DNA of 64,000 bases from assembly GCA_951217055.1 (NCBI GenBank), contig OX578281.1, forward strand, positions 33,471,036-33,535,035, read 5' to 3'. Both the position numbers and the translations under genes were made by a program. Under the pieces are notes generated by a model that saw nothing but the letters and a program-made list of their open reading frames with translations, was not told the DNA's origin and did not search any database. How positions within the stretch are numbered: the stretch's first letter is position 1; each line of letters opens with the position of its first letter. The stretch is from Gerris lacustris (Eukaryota > Arthropoda > Insecta > Hemiptera > Gerridae). Shown piece by piece: positions 13,769-26,016 of the stretch.

Positions 13769-13974
13769 ATTTTTTTTTTATTTTGTTTATTAACAAAATA
13801 GTACAAATGTCTGAAAACCAGTATTTGTTTATATTTTAGAATTCGAGGAATGTCAAAAGATCATAAGTAGTTTACAATTTTAACCGCCATCTGCCCGACC
13901 AGCGCTAATGGTCTTACACCTCTAGAATACTGGAGTTGGATACCCCTGTTATATACTTTTACAACCTTATACTG

Positions 13975-14207
13975 TTGTCACATTTATTTAATTTCCCCTG
14001 TTTTTAAAATCTGTCAAAATTGTTTTGATTTTTTACATGAATTATGATATATATTTAGCTAAATTAAAAAAAAGCGCAGGCAGTTGAAATTAATCTAGGG
14101 TTATCTGCAAACTACTTTCGACGCATATTCTAATTTCATAACAATCAGATAAGTACTTAGAAGATATAGGTGTAAATAAATGTGCGCATGTGCAAGAGAA
14201 ACAAAGG
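13975..14207 (-). mobile_element. Fragment of long-inverted-repeat (LIR) family
   Basis: Reverse-orientation piece matching the LIR family (phrases TCAAAATTGTTTTGATTTTT, CAGATAAGTACTT, GTGTAAATAAATGT). It lies inside the block inserted between copy B's upstream region and the segmental duplication. Confidence 0.7.
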
Positions 14208-14237
14208 AAGGTAATCAAGTGCTACATAGTTTTTCAA

Positions 14238-14275
<38 letters not shown>

Positions 14276-14744
14276 TCTCGCATACATCCACGAAATAATT
14301 ACCTATTTTATTCTTACATACAATTGTTATTATCTTTATAATAATGGAAAATAAGCTCAATTATAAAATTTAAAGTTATTGTACATTATATTTTTGGTAT
14401 ACGTATATCATTAATTCTCATTCAAATTTAATTATGATGTAAATTAATGTTTTCTGTTAATTATATCCATTATTTTTTATTATAATGATTTATCATAATA
14501 ATATATTGTTATCATTTCTTTATTTTTTCGTCATAGTTTGTTAATTATAAGCTACATTATATTATTCCATCTTTATTAACAGTTTTATATTTAATTACTA
14601 GGTTAGGTCTATCATTAGTTCACGATATACTAAATCATGCACTCCATATAGTGTAAAAGTTTAAACTAAACTGTTCAATTTTGTAAACTTTTATAGGTGG
14701 TAATAGCTTCCACAATTATTATCTATAGAGTGCATTTTCACTTT

Positions 14745-15395
14745 ACTTGTTTTGCTTCCGAGCTTACCGAAGACAACGGAAGCTATGTGACCGTTCTGAA
14801 GAACGAAAATATTTTATTTTATCCGATTTCAAAAATTCCAAGACAGAAATCCGTTTCGGACATCAGAGAACATTTTTGGTTCAGTGTCTGTCTGTCGGTT
14901 TTTCGCTCAAATTTTTGCGAACCAACATATCTTAAAAACTACACTTGCGATTTAAATTATATTTGTATGGAAGGTTATAATTAACTCAAGATCCCATATA
15001 AGTTTCAACCTCCTGCGCACATTTGTTTCTCTTCCACATGCACACAAACATACTTTTATTTTTACCTATAGCTTCAAAAGTACTTATCTGATTTGTTTGT
15101 ATCTTTTATAGTTTATCGAAAGTAACCCGCAGACAGCCCCAGATTAATTTGAAGCGTATACGCTCTTTAACTTTTGCTAAATTCGTGATACTTTAATTCA
15201 TGTAAAAAATCAAAACAATTTTGACAGATTACAAAAAAATCGAGGGAAACAATAAAATAAATTAGACAATAATAGCTTGTGAAAGCATTAAATCAATAAA
15301 GTACGTCAAAGGATGCGACGAAGCTACGTGCCACACCAATTAGCCGTCTATTTTACATGTATTAATTTATCATTATATGTATTTGTATGTTTCTA
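14745..15395 (+). mobile_element. LIR family insertion (forward half), absent from the paralogous site
   Basis: Begins near TTGCTTCCGAGCTTACCGAA and ends with the family terminus GAAGCTACGTGCCACACCAATT. The paralogous segment 53560-53580 is continuous across this point, so this is an insertion in copy 1 after the duplication. Noncoding. Confidence 0.72.
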
Positions 15396-17837
15396 AACAA
15401 CATTTTATCTTTACTCTAATCTATGAAAGATTAGATGCATTCAATTTAATCTTAATCACTCTGTGCTCCCTCTAATACTGCCATCTCTTCTGATAATTGT
15501 TCATCTATTCCCCATCATTAGCATTTTAGCTTTACTAAAAACCCCTTTTTCATTAATTAAAACCACATTCATTATTAATCATAATCTATATGAATAAGGA
15601 CACTTTAAACGATAAGGACTTCTATTATAGATGTCGTTTTATTAAAGGGGTCGTGAAAAATATTTATACCCTTTTGAGTGCAACTAGTTTCATAGTTTTA
15701 CAAAATTCTAAAAAGACTTTCTTGTATAGAAATAATAATCATTTATTAGTTATTTTAATAGTTCTTCTTGCCGTATTGAAATATTAAGTGAGATACTGTA
15801 GCGAAATACCTTAGTCCATCAGTTATTAGTAAAATAAAGTTAAATGATAACTCAAGCTTGAAGGCGGTGCCTAACAAATAATATATACCTACTGTCTCCC
15901 AAATAGTTTGGTCAGTTGATTCCTCGCGTCTATTTATTGGACGAATTGTTACATAAGGATAAAATAATTTAGTCCCACTAGGAATTTAAACTGTGGTTCT
16001 ATCGACCTGTTTCGGGTCCAAGAGAGTCAAATTTATATGTAACCAATTTTACATGTGTGCAGATGGTTAAAAAAATGGATTATTTGTCTGTGTGCTATAC
16101 TTTCGACAAAGCATCCAATTTTTTCTTAAATCGCCCTTCGTAAACTCTGTTGCAATTAATAAACAAACAATCTCCTACAATAAGATTAGTTATTAATTTT
16201 AACCTATATTTAGAAAATTAAATTCAAAATCAATTTTGAGATCATAAACTTTAATCAATGTTGTTAGAAAGATCGACGATTTAAACTTACTTTGTCATGA
16301 TAAAGATTAAGATAATCATAACTCGTTTTGTAAGTTAATTGAATTAATTAATACATTTTCATTTTATAATTCAATTGTTTCTTATCGAAATAAACTTTTT
16401 AATGTTATAATAAAAAGAGAGATTAAAGAATCTAGTAAGCCTGAATGGTTACTATCATTACTCAAAACACTTAAAAGTTTAAAGGGCTCTTCTAGGTGTG
16501 AGAAATAAAAAAACAACAAATAATTAGACTTCTTTAAGAAATTATCAACTTGAAGATACTTGTTTTTTTGTTTTTATATCATAAGATTTTGAAAAGTCTC
16601 TTCAACTTCTTAGTTTATCATATTTAGCTCAATAAATTTAAATGAGAGAGAAAAAGAAACGCGATAGGAAGAAAAGAATAATGATCCGCTTTCTAGAAGA
16701 GCTTAAAAACAAACAAACAAGAAAGTAAATTCTTGGCATTAGAGCTTGCAAGTTTAATGAATAAGAGTTCATTTTAATGTAAACCTTTTACTACTTTCCT
16801 CGACTTTTTTAAGTCTCAATAAAATTATAAGTGTTACAATTGAATTGTTAGTAATCTTCTTATGACTTCATTGGAGAAGTTTTCAAAGATGGAATTTATT
16901 CTTTATCTCTCATCCACATGTAATATTAGAATATTTTAAGAAAACTGGTATGAACAATTCTGACACAAAAATACTCTTTTTGATACATTGAAAAACCATA
17001 ACCTATAAACTCAACTCAGTTCACTCCGTCAACCCAAGCTAAACCCATTAAGATGTGAAACGTGAGACTCAATTAAAGTCACTCGCGTAAAGTGGCGAAT
17101 CCTTCCATCCTGAAAAAAAAATAGTGTTATGTTGATCGATACCTATTGAAACGTAATAATTTATTGGTTTCTACATACTTTTTGAAAATTAATAGTGAAT
17201 TTAGCTATTGAATTAAATTATATTTGCTTTGGTGCACATCAATTTTGGCAATCGGGGTAATAGTACACGCATCCCAATTATTCATTTTAGTGTATTTAAT
17301 TCCCTGGCCTAGCCAGCAATCTGGCCGATTTGGTCTACCCATTCTAATTTAATTCAATGTATGTAATTCCATCGACGAAATTCCGGGCCCAGTAGGCCGG
17401 TTTCTCCCCCCCCCCCCCCTCCCCTTCTGTGTACGCCATCCCAATAATCATTTAACCAAAGATTATTGCAAAATCCATAAAATATAATATACAATATAAA
17501 CTAAAATAAGCCAAAATAAAAAATAAATGGTAAAATATATAAACCATCTTAAAGCAAAAAGCTTGCATCAAAATATACTTTCGTAAAGTATCTATGAAGA
17601 AAAACTATTGGACAGAGAAACCATGAAAAGATTCTAAGGATGAGATAAAGCAGGATCTAAGTTAGTGATTATTGCGACATTAAGGTAAAAGGACAGTGAG
17701 TTCAGTTGATAAGACAAGTTATTTACAATCCTCGTGGTAGAGTTCACCGACTTACTTTTATAATAGTACTCCTTATCCTACCTATAACTACTTTTACTTA
17801 ACCTCCCTTTATCAGGAGAATTCTTCCTCCTATGCTC

Positions 17838-18079
17838 GATAATATAATTTTGTCGACTGAAGAGAAACGGGTGAAAGAAATGTTGCGGATGATCGCTTTA
17901 AATCGTGGGCCTATGAAAGCCTTAGAGGTATCCTAAAGCCTGTTACGTGATACTTGAACATCCCATTTTATCTCACAGCTGCGTTTTTTCTTCATTTTCC
18001 TGTCCTTTTAAAGTTTTGTCGAGCGTCATGTCTATCCAGTTTAAAGCTTTACTTGCACTCTAAGTTTAAAGACACTTAG
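17838..18079. other. Strongly conserved block of segmental duplication, copy 1
   Basis: Matches 56231-56471 with about five differences in the first ~190 bp by eye, while both flanks differ much more. It contains a short open stretch (STEEKRVKEMLRMIALNRG, then stop) and a poly-T run, but no recognised gene. Possible regulatory element, ncRNA or exon remnant. Confidence 0.5.
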
Positions 18080-18404
18080 GGGGGAAAAAAAAAAAAAAAA
18101 TTAACATTTAATAAAAAATAGGTAGAGGATGAAAGAAACATGGAAGCTCCTTTTATTAAAAAAAACTTTTTATTGTTGGTAGGACGTGTATAGGAAATGA
18201 GTAATCAAATTTTATCAAATCCTTTTCCCTTACATTATGAAGTCCAGTAAAGAAAAAGTAAAATTAGTCAGAACAAAAGCCAGTAATGCTCAACATGTTT
18301 TTCTATGAAAACGAATGGCTGGGATAGTTCTTGTAATAACTACAAGTCTCTTTCATCAGATTTAATGTATAATTCTAATTTTTATTCATTTATTTATTTT
18401 AATT

Positions 18405-18865
18405 TTGCTTCCTAGCTTAACTGAATTGGTAACGTAAGCTATATGATCGTTCTGAAGAACAAAACATTTTAAATTCTCCGATTTTAAAAATTCCAAGGCA
18501 GAAATCCGTATGAGACATCAGGGAACATATTTGGTTTCGTGTCTGTCTATCGGTCTGTCACTCAATTTTTGCGAACCAACATATGTTAAAAACTACCTGT
18601 CCAATTTTATTGAAATTTGGATGGTAGGTCATAATAATTAGCCCATTGTTGGTGCCGTATAAGTTTCAACCTTATGCACCCATTTGTTTCTCTTCCACAT
18701 GCGCACAAACATACATTTATTTACACCCATATCATCGAAAGCTCTCATCTGATTTTTATGAAATTTTGATGGTGTGTAAAAAGTAGCCCTCAGATAGCTC
18801 AGGATTAATTTCAACCATCTGCGCTCTTTATATTTTGATAAATTGATACATTAATACATGTAAAA
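18405..18865 (+). mobile_element. LIR family fragment, forward half
   Basis: Carries the family landmarks in forward order: GCTTCC..., GTTCTGAAGAAC, CCAAGGCAGAAATCCGT, GCGAACCAACATATG, TTTCTCTTCCACATGCGCAC. It ends where the reverse-oriented complete copy begins. Confidence 0.75.
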
Positions 18866-19590
18866 TAGACTGTTAATTGGTGTGGCACATAGCTTCATGG
18901 CATCCTATCACGTAGGTTGTTGATTTTATACTATTTCAAGCCATTATTGTCAAATTTGTTTAATAGTTTCCCCCGTTTTTTTAAACTTTCAAAATTGTTT
19001 TGTTTTTTTACTCAAATTAAAGTATCAATTTAGCAAAAGTTAAAGAGCGCAGACGGTTCAAATTAATCTGGGTATATTTGGATAAACTATAAAAGTTTCA
19101 TAAAAATCAGATAAGTACTTTTGAAGCTATGGGTGTAAATAAATGTATGTTTGTACACATGTAGAAAAGAAACAAATGAGCTCAAAAGGAAACTTATATG
19201 GGACCAGCAATAACCTAATTATGACCTACCATCCAAATTTCATTAAAATCAGATTCGTAGTTTTTAAGATACGTAAGTTCGCAAAAATTGAACGACAGAC
19301 AGACAACAGACATGGAACCAAAAATGTTCCCTGATGTCTGAAACGGATTTCTGTCTTAGAATTTTTGAAATCAGAGACCTAAAACTTTTTCGTTCTTCAG
19401 AACGATCACATAGCTTCCATTACCTTTGGTAAGCTCAAAAGCAAAATCAAAACAATTTTGACAAATTTGAAAAACAGGGGAAAAATTAACTAAATTGGAA
19501 AATTATAGGTTTAAAAAGCAAAAACTCATTACATTTTACGAAATAGGATGCAAGGCTATGTGCTACACCAATTGGCTTATTATTTTTAAC
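18866..19590 (-). mobile_element. LIR family element with ~145-bp terminal inverted repeats
   Basis: Both ends are copies of the same terminus: left TTAATTGGTGTGGCACATAG, right CTATGTGCTACACCAATTGG. The arms run inward about 145 bp to TTGTTTTG / CAAAACAA. The interior (19010-19440) has no transposase. A non-autonomous DNA element of unassigned superfamily. Confidence 0.75.
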
Positions 19591-19614
19591 TTTCATTAAT
19601 TGTATTCATTCTGT

Positions 19615-19905
19615 CTGTTCAGACGCTTTGAGTCTAAAACTACAGGGCCGATTAAGGAATGTATTTGGCATAAATGTTTGAAATCTGTATTCTTCTAAGC
19701 GAAATCGAGAAATGAATTTTAGGTCTAAATTTGGGGGCTCTAGTCCCTAAATACTTTGAAAAAACGGGGGGGGGGGATAAGGCCGGGTTCGATTCCCTGA
19801 GAAAAGTTATTTTTATGAAAAATTTTGATAAAATGTTTAATAATAATTAATTGTACCTATTAAAACACGAAAGTTTGTCTGAGTTGTCTTTTTTTCTTTT
19901 TTTTT
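19615..19905 (+). repeat. Partial copy of dispersed repeat R2
   Basis: Shares GCGAAATCGAGAAATGAATTT, AAATTTGGGGGC and GTTTGTCTGAGTTGTCT with the R2 copies at 51258 and 57168. Contains a G9 run near 19768. Noncoding. Confidence 0.55.
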
Positions 19906-21196
19906 TAGCACCTTAAATAAATCATAGATTCTTTAGTTCCTGCACTTCAGCTCTTTTTCTTCAGCAGGACTTTAGCTCTTTAAAGCTTTTATTTTTGTTC
20001 TCCAGGATTTTAACTTATAATTAAAATTTCATTTTCTAGCAACAACCATGAGTATTCACTATTAGTAAAATTTAAAGATAGTAATGAAATTATCATACAA
20101 ATTAATTTTAAAGCAAAACACTATTTTGATAATTAGTTTTGACAGAGGGAAATGTAACCCAATTATAACCTTATTAATATAGTCCTTATTAATATAAACC
20201 TCATTAAATCTCTATTAATATAGTCCTTGGAGATAACATTGATTACAATCTAAAGAGCAATATAATTGCAAATCGTAATAGTTTACCCATTAAAATAAAA
20301 TGCAATTAATTAAGATAAACATGATAATGTGTGACGCCTGTGGACGCATATAGCATAATTTAATTTTACAAATTACCCGACAATCAAAACTTAATTCACA
20401 GATTAAAACTAAAATAGACTGTCAATTGGTGTGGCACATAGCTTCCTGGCATCCTATCACGTACTTTATTAATTTTATGCTTTTACAAGCCATTATTGTC
20501 TAATTTGTTTAATTGTTTCCCCGGTTTTTTTAAACTGTCTAAATTGTTTTGATTTTTTACTTGAATTAAAGTATCAATTAAGCCAAAAGTAAAAGAGACG
20601 GTTCAAAGTAACCTGGGGTATCTGCGGGCTACTTTCAATAAACTATAAAAGTTTCATACAAATCAGATAAGTACTTTTGGATAGGCTGTAATAGGTGTAA
20701 ATTAAAGGTGTAATTAATAGGTGTATGTTTGTGAGCATGTGGAAGAGAAACAAATGTGCTCAGAAGGTTGAAACTTATATGGGACCAATAATGGGCTACT
20801 CATGACCTGCCACCAAAATTTCATTAAAATTGGACATATAGTTTTAAAGATACGCTGGTTCACAAAAATTGAACGAAAGGCCGACCGACAGACAGACCGA
20901 ACTATGTAACGAAATTTGTTCCCAATAATGTCCGTTTCAACATTTACAAGGCAGAAATCCGTCTTAGACATCAGGGAACATTTTTGGACCCGTGTGTTTT
21001 TTAGTGTGTCCAAAATTTGTAAACCAACACCAACATGTCTTAAACTATGTCTCGTCCGATTTTAACCCATTATGGACCGTATCTTTTTTTGTTCGAATTT
21101 TTCAACGAAATTCATAACACTGGCTAATATTGACCATTAGAACACAGGAAAAATAATTTTAAAAATCTCTCTTAATTAGTTTAGCTGATAATTAGC

Positions 21197-22695
21197 GTTA
21201 CCATATGGTTACCCTGGGAAGACCAGGTACATTCACCATAGCATCAGCGTTACCATATGGTAACGTTGGGTAGAAGAGGTCTTATTTATACAATAATATT
21301 TATATCAATAATCATTTATTTTATAAAATATAAGTATGCCAATATAGTTTTTTATAATTTTAAGTAAAATCAAATTATTTTTTATATTAAAAAACGTTGA
21401 AAACAAAGAATGAATAGTCCAGTCCAATTTGTAACTTACTGCACATATGTATAACATGGGATTTGCATCCATCACTAGCACATCTTTTCCTCTTAATATC
21501 AGAAGTAGAGGTAACACTGTGATCCATCCGATATGATCGGACATTCTGGATTTATGGACCGCAGAGGGTCCTGGATGTCTCTTCACAGTAGCAAATCTGA
21601 TTTTTACATTTTCATTGTTCCAAAACTTGCTATATTTTTCTGTTTCTTCAAACAGGAGCTTCGAAACTGATTTAGTAGGGTTGGTGATTTGTCTGCATAG
21701 AAGTGAATGTTTGGCTCGGGGATTGTAACTTTATTATATTCCAGATATCTACTTAGTCATCCGGTTTTTATTTCCGTCCTTCCAGTCACTATCGAGTAAG
21801 TAGAAGTAATTGTCGATTAGGAAAGAGATGATGAATTGGCAGCAGTACATTCAGCAAATGTAGCAATGTCCATCTCTTTAGGCTGTTTGCCCTTTAAATC
21901 CGGAAAAATAAATAAGGTAATTCTGGTAAATCGCTAGAACGGAAACTACCAATACAAACTTAGCTAATAGCTGCCTTCCTGGCAAATAAAGTATAATATC
22001 GTGTTCATCTTCATTACCCGAATCTTCTTCAGAATTAATTGCTGGGTCTGGAGGTACAAAATTCACATCTACTGGTAAATCTCCCTCTTCTTCCACACAC
22101 ACAAAAAAAACATCACTCTGAAAAATGTCATAAGAGTCTTGTAAACTGACTCCAGGCTGAAAAAAGTAAAAATAGGGAAGTATAATTCTTAAAAAGTAGT
22201 ATAATACAAAATATTAATTTTATAAATTGACTTTTGATACTGCTTTCCATCCCTAGGGTAACCATATGGTAACGCAGAGGACAACTATGAGTGCTATGCA
22301 TAGCACCCTCTCCCCAGCGTAACCATATGGTAACATTCAAATTTAAACAGCTCTGTATTTATATAAATTATACTTAGTCGGGTTAAAGACACATAAAACA
22401 ATTGTTACATCATTCTATAATAAAAATCTATAGAAGAAAAAAATTTTAAAAAATTAATAAATTACTGACACTAATAAACCTTGTAGATGGTCGAGGTCTA
22501 AATTTTGCTCCATTTTCAAAATTTTAATTTTTTCACTTTTATATAAAGTTGAGCACATAAAGATAAGCAGAAGGAAAAATTGTCTATTGGAAACCTTCTT
22601 TTATAATAATAAAGCCATAAACTAGTTTATCAGTAAAAAATGGCACCAGTACATGGGTCAAAACAATTTCAAAATTGCCGTTACCATATGGTTAC
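21197..22695. repeat. Five copies of a 16-bp palindrome GTTACCATATGGTAAC
   Basis: Located at 21197-21212, 21249-21264, 22258-22273, 22319-22334 and 22680-22695: two near one end, two near the middle, one right by the other terminus of the piggyBac. Two are fully palindromic or nearly so. Their grouping near the ends fits subterminal transposase-binding sites (inference). Confidence 0.8.
21420..22513 (-). pseudogene. piggyBac transposase remnant (N- and C-terminal parts only)
   Basis: Exon 1 is probably 22466-22513 (MEQNLDLDHLQGLLVS, donor GT). After an intron the frame resumes at about 22156 and includes EEDSGNEDE and LPGRQLLAK (21971-22100), typical of the acidic N-terminus of piggyBac/PGBD transposases. 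After a large internal deletion the minus strand at 21540-21600 reads VHKSRMSDHI and then, in another frame, KRKRCASDGCKSH with MC, which resembles the C-terminal cysteine-rich zinc-binding domain. The central RNase-H-like catalytic domain is absent. Confidence 0.75.
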
Positions 22696-23060
22696 GGTGG
22701 TCCGAAATGGGTTAATAGAATTTGAATGGTCACAATTAGCCCTCAGTCCCATATAATTTGCAACATTCTGCGTCCAGTGGTTTCTCTACCACATACTCTT
22801 CAAAAAACATTTATTACATCTATATGTTTAAAAGTACTCAACCAATATTGAAGAAAAATGGATGGATTGTCAAAAGCAGCCCAGATGGTCCTATAATAAT
22901 GTCAACGCACTCCTAAAATTTTCTTAAATTAAAAACAATTTTGAATTATTTAAAAAAATAGAGGGGGGAAACTAAATTAATTAGACAATAATGGATTTTA
23001 AAATTAAAAAATCCATTAATAAATAAGGTAGGACGCGAGGAGGCTATATGCCATAATTAA

Positions 23061-24698
23061 AAAAAATATCAGTTAAAATTGTTGTTAATAATATATTTTT
23101 TACAAAAAATGAAGTATCAATTTAGCAATTTAATGAACACAGAAAGTTGAAAATTATATTCGAAAAACCATAAAATTTTGTAAATATTCAGGTATGTGCT
23201 TTTAAAGATTTAGGTGTTTATAAAAATATTTAAATTTTTATGAAATCTGCTGCAGGCAAATTGGGTACTTTGTGTGTTTGGAAGAAAAGCCAATGGGCGC
23301 AGTTGATCCCATTTAAATTTAAATCATCTACGCCCATGAGTTTCTTCCAAATTTGCATAAATAGATTTTTTAATGGTTTGTCGAAAGTAGCCCATAGATG
23401 TTCATCATCTATCGCCCATGATGTTCCATCATGACTTTTTTCGTTAAGGTGAAAAGGCGGGGTTAAGTTGGCGTATTATTTTTACATTCAAGCTCAACAC
23501 CAAGCGTGTTAAAGGGCGAAGGGGTTTAATACGGACTCCTCATGGAACCCTACCGCCTTTATTTAACTAATCCTCTAAAGTTTAAGTAATGAAATAAAAA
23601 ATCTTAAATTTTTTTGTAAGGTATTTAAAGCCCCTGTCAGGGGTAATGCTCAACACAATATTTAATGGCGGAATGAGCCCAATAGGCACATTTTAAAAAT
23701 AAACCGTTTAGTGCTATAAAAACAACTTTTAATTATTTTAATGAAGATTTTTTTTTTTTTTTTTTATGTAATGGTTTTAAAGAAATAAAATCAGTATTGT
23801 CATTTAAATCAACTTATAATTATTATTAACAACGGGAGACAGACAGAAAAAATTAGACTCCAGTGCCGGGATTCAAACCACGGGCCTTCTATATTTCCAG
23901 TAAAGACGCTCTAGCCAAGTATTGTCTTTTGAAAACAGTGTCAAGTGTAATCAAACAATTCATAAATGTTTAATTCTTAAATATCATCAAATTTTGATAC
24001 AATTTACATGACATAATATGGCACCTAGCATAGGAATATAATTCATTACAAATAAATTGAGTAAACATACTAACCAAACCAACTAACCATACTCATACAT
24101 TCAATAATATATTTTATTTAACATGCCTTCAGATAAACTTCCTTCAGAATTTTTTTTTTTTAAACAAAATTGTAAATTTGTAAACGTTGATAAAAGTCAA
24201 GTGATCTATTAGGAGCATTGATAAAATAACCACATTTTATTATAAAATCTAGAAACTGTTTAACAATTTATGTTTATTCAAAAGGGCAATTTAGGTTGAT
24301 AAGGGGTAAGGATAAAAACATTAAAGGCGTTATTTTCATGCGACTTTGTAAAATATACAACTATCTAAAAATAACCCTTTTTAAATAAGATAAATTACTC
24401 GTTATAGAAAGCAATCTTTCCTGGCATAATTTATACCAAACTAGAAATTGATGTCATCTTCAGCTAGAAAGATTACAAAAATCGGGATTTAGTTTTACTC
24501 CGGTGAAATTATTGTCGTTCCTCGTGATCCTTTAATTTATTTACTTATTTCTTCATGTTCAACATGCGAAAATTACATTAGAGAATAAAGATGCAAATAT
24601 CAAAATTAAAATAGTTCCCACTAAATTCTATGTTATGATTATTTAATGTTGTTATAATACACTATATTAGATTTGATTTTTTAACACTTCTTCTTCGT
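23061..24698. other. Intergenic region 3' of copy C, no gene seen
   Basis: AT-rich, with a SINE (above), a poly-T run near 23750, and a phrase with repeated CGCCCATGA around 23330-23420. No reading frame with recognisable similarity. Confidence 0.6.
23800..23935 (-). mobile_element. tRNA-derived SINE (minus strand)
   Basis: Minus-strand head has A box TGGCTAGAGCG (23908-23918) and B box GGTTTGAATCC (23869-23879) at tRNA spacing, followed by CTGTCTGTCTCCCG and a TAATAATAATTATAA tail. The same tail piece recurs at about 29073-29120. Not a functional tRNA. Confidence 0.65.
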
Positions 24699-25971
24699 TT
24701 AAAATCCGTAGTTTGACTTGATAATATCAGACGCTTTCTCTGCTATCATAATAGTAGGAGCATTAGTATTGCCCCTGGTAATAGAAGGCATTACTGACGC
24801 ATCTACAACTCTGAGTTTCATTATTCCTAAAACCTTTAGTTCAGGATCGACTACTGAAGTAGAGGAATTAGAAGATCCCATTTTACACGTTCCTACTGTG
24901 TGCAAGCCGGCCATTGAATAATATTTTGCCACGCATGTTAAAAAGGCTTTGCTGTCAGATTTTAAAGCTTCACAATTTTCAAGAGAAGATAGGCTGATTT
25001 CAGGTGAGTAAATTTCCATAGCCTTAGTCTGCATTATTTTCATAGATATATTAAGACCGGCTAAAGCTCTGTCTAAATCATCTTGCTCAGAGAAATAATT
25101 CGGGTCAATAAGAGGCTTATCATCAGGATTTTTACTTCTTAATCTAACAGTACCAATCGATTTAGGCTTTGTGACAGTCGTGGTAACCGTAATAGTATCT
25201 TCAGGGCCTGGAAATATTTCGATAAAATTAATTAGAATGTCCGGTGGTTCTGCCGTTATATCAGGTCCGGTGTTAAGGAATGCTATATTCGCAATACCGT
25301 TACTCGTCAAGATTCCTGTCTTATTTTGAGCATATTCTAATCCGTTTTGAACAGTTAGCTGATTTGATGGATTTAAATTAGTATATTTTTTTAATTTATA
25401 TAGGAGAGAAATTGCAAAATGATCTTGCAGATTGTTCCCAACTGGTAAATCGGCAATGAGAGGAATGTTTAGTTTGGCAAGATGGTCTTTCGGCCCTATA
25501 CCAGCAAGCATTAGTAGTTGAGGAGAATTGACGGCCCCACCTGATAAAATAACCTCTTTGGATGCTTTGATAAACTTAGATTTATTATCTTTTTTAAAAA
25601 CTACTCCTATTGCGGTCTTTGTTTTCGGATCAATTACAATTTTCGTGACTTTAGCATTCTTAATTATGTTTAAATTGGATCGGTTTAAATCATTTAGAAA
25701 TGCAGAAGACGTGCTCCATCTAATAGGTCCGTTTACGGTCAATTGAGGCTTGGCAATACTTGACTGCTTTTCTCCATTGTAATCTCGGTTAATCAATCCA
25801 ATTTTCTCTCCAGCTTGTATAATATGTTGAGACAGCTTTGTTTGGTAAACAGCATACTGAACGCTAAGCAAGCCTCTTCGATTATGATAAGACGACCCAA
25901 ACAATTCAGGAATTTGAATTTTTTCTGATCTGTAACAATTAGAAATTATAATAAATTTACTAATATACGTA

Positions 25972-26016
<45 letters not shown>

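Larger units (their letters stand above)
14208..18345. repeat. Segmental duplication, copy 1
   Basis: Long region 5' of copy B that aligns in the same order and orientation with 53142-56690, 5' of copy E. Shared landmarks include AATGGAAAATAAGCTCAATT (14343 / 53238), CTCTGTGCTCCCTCTAAT (15459 / 53625), TAAAGGGCTCTTCTAGG (16478 / 54716) and the well-conserved block at 17838 / 56231. Copy 1 carries an LIR insertion (14745-15395) absent in copy 2. No convincing gene inside. A C-rich tract lies near 17408, and an old hAT-like MITE (17245-17440) is present in both copies. Confidence 0.88.
21066..22711 (-). mobile_element. piggyBac element, internally deleted
   Basis: Flanked by TTAA on both sides (21062-21065, 22712-22715). 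Terminal inverted repeats CCCATTATGGACC and, on the other strand, CCCATTTCGGACC (11 of 13). On the minus strand it holds remains of a piggyBac transposase gene. Most of the transposase, including the DDD catalytic core, is missing, so the copy is non-autonomous. Five copies of the palindrome GTTACCATATGGTAAC (or one-base variants) lie inside it. Confidence 0.9.
20408..23060. mobile_element. LIR foldback (~1 kb) interrupted by piggyBac
   Basis: Starts with GTCAATTGGTGTGGCACATAGC and runs in reverse family orientation to about 20940, then switches to forward orientation (AAGGCAGAAATCCGTCTTAGAC...) and, after a piggyBac at a TTAA, continues from 22716 to a decayed terminus near 23055 (ACGCGAGGAGGCTATATGCC). 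The element is therefore a foldback with ~500-bp arms, about 1 kb without the piggyBac. Confidence 0.72.

Noticed and set aside
21305..21586. Separate 93-aa gene
   Set aside because: It overlaps the piggyBac transposase C-terminal remnant; only its first part is in the transposase frame and the rest is out of frame.
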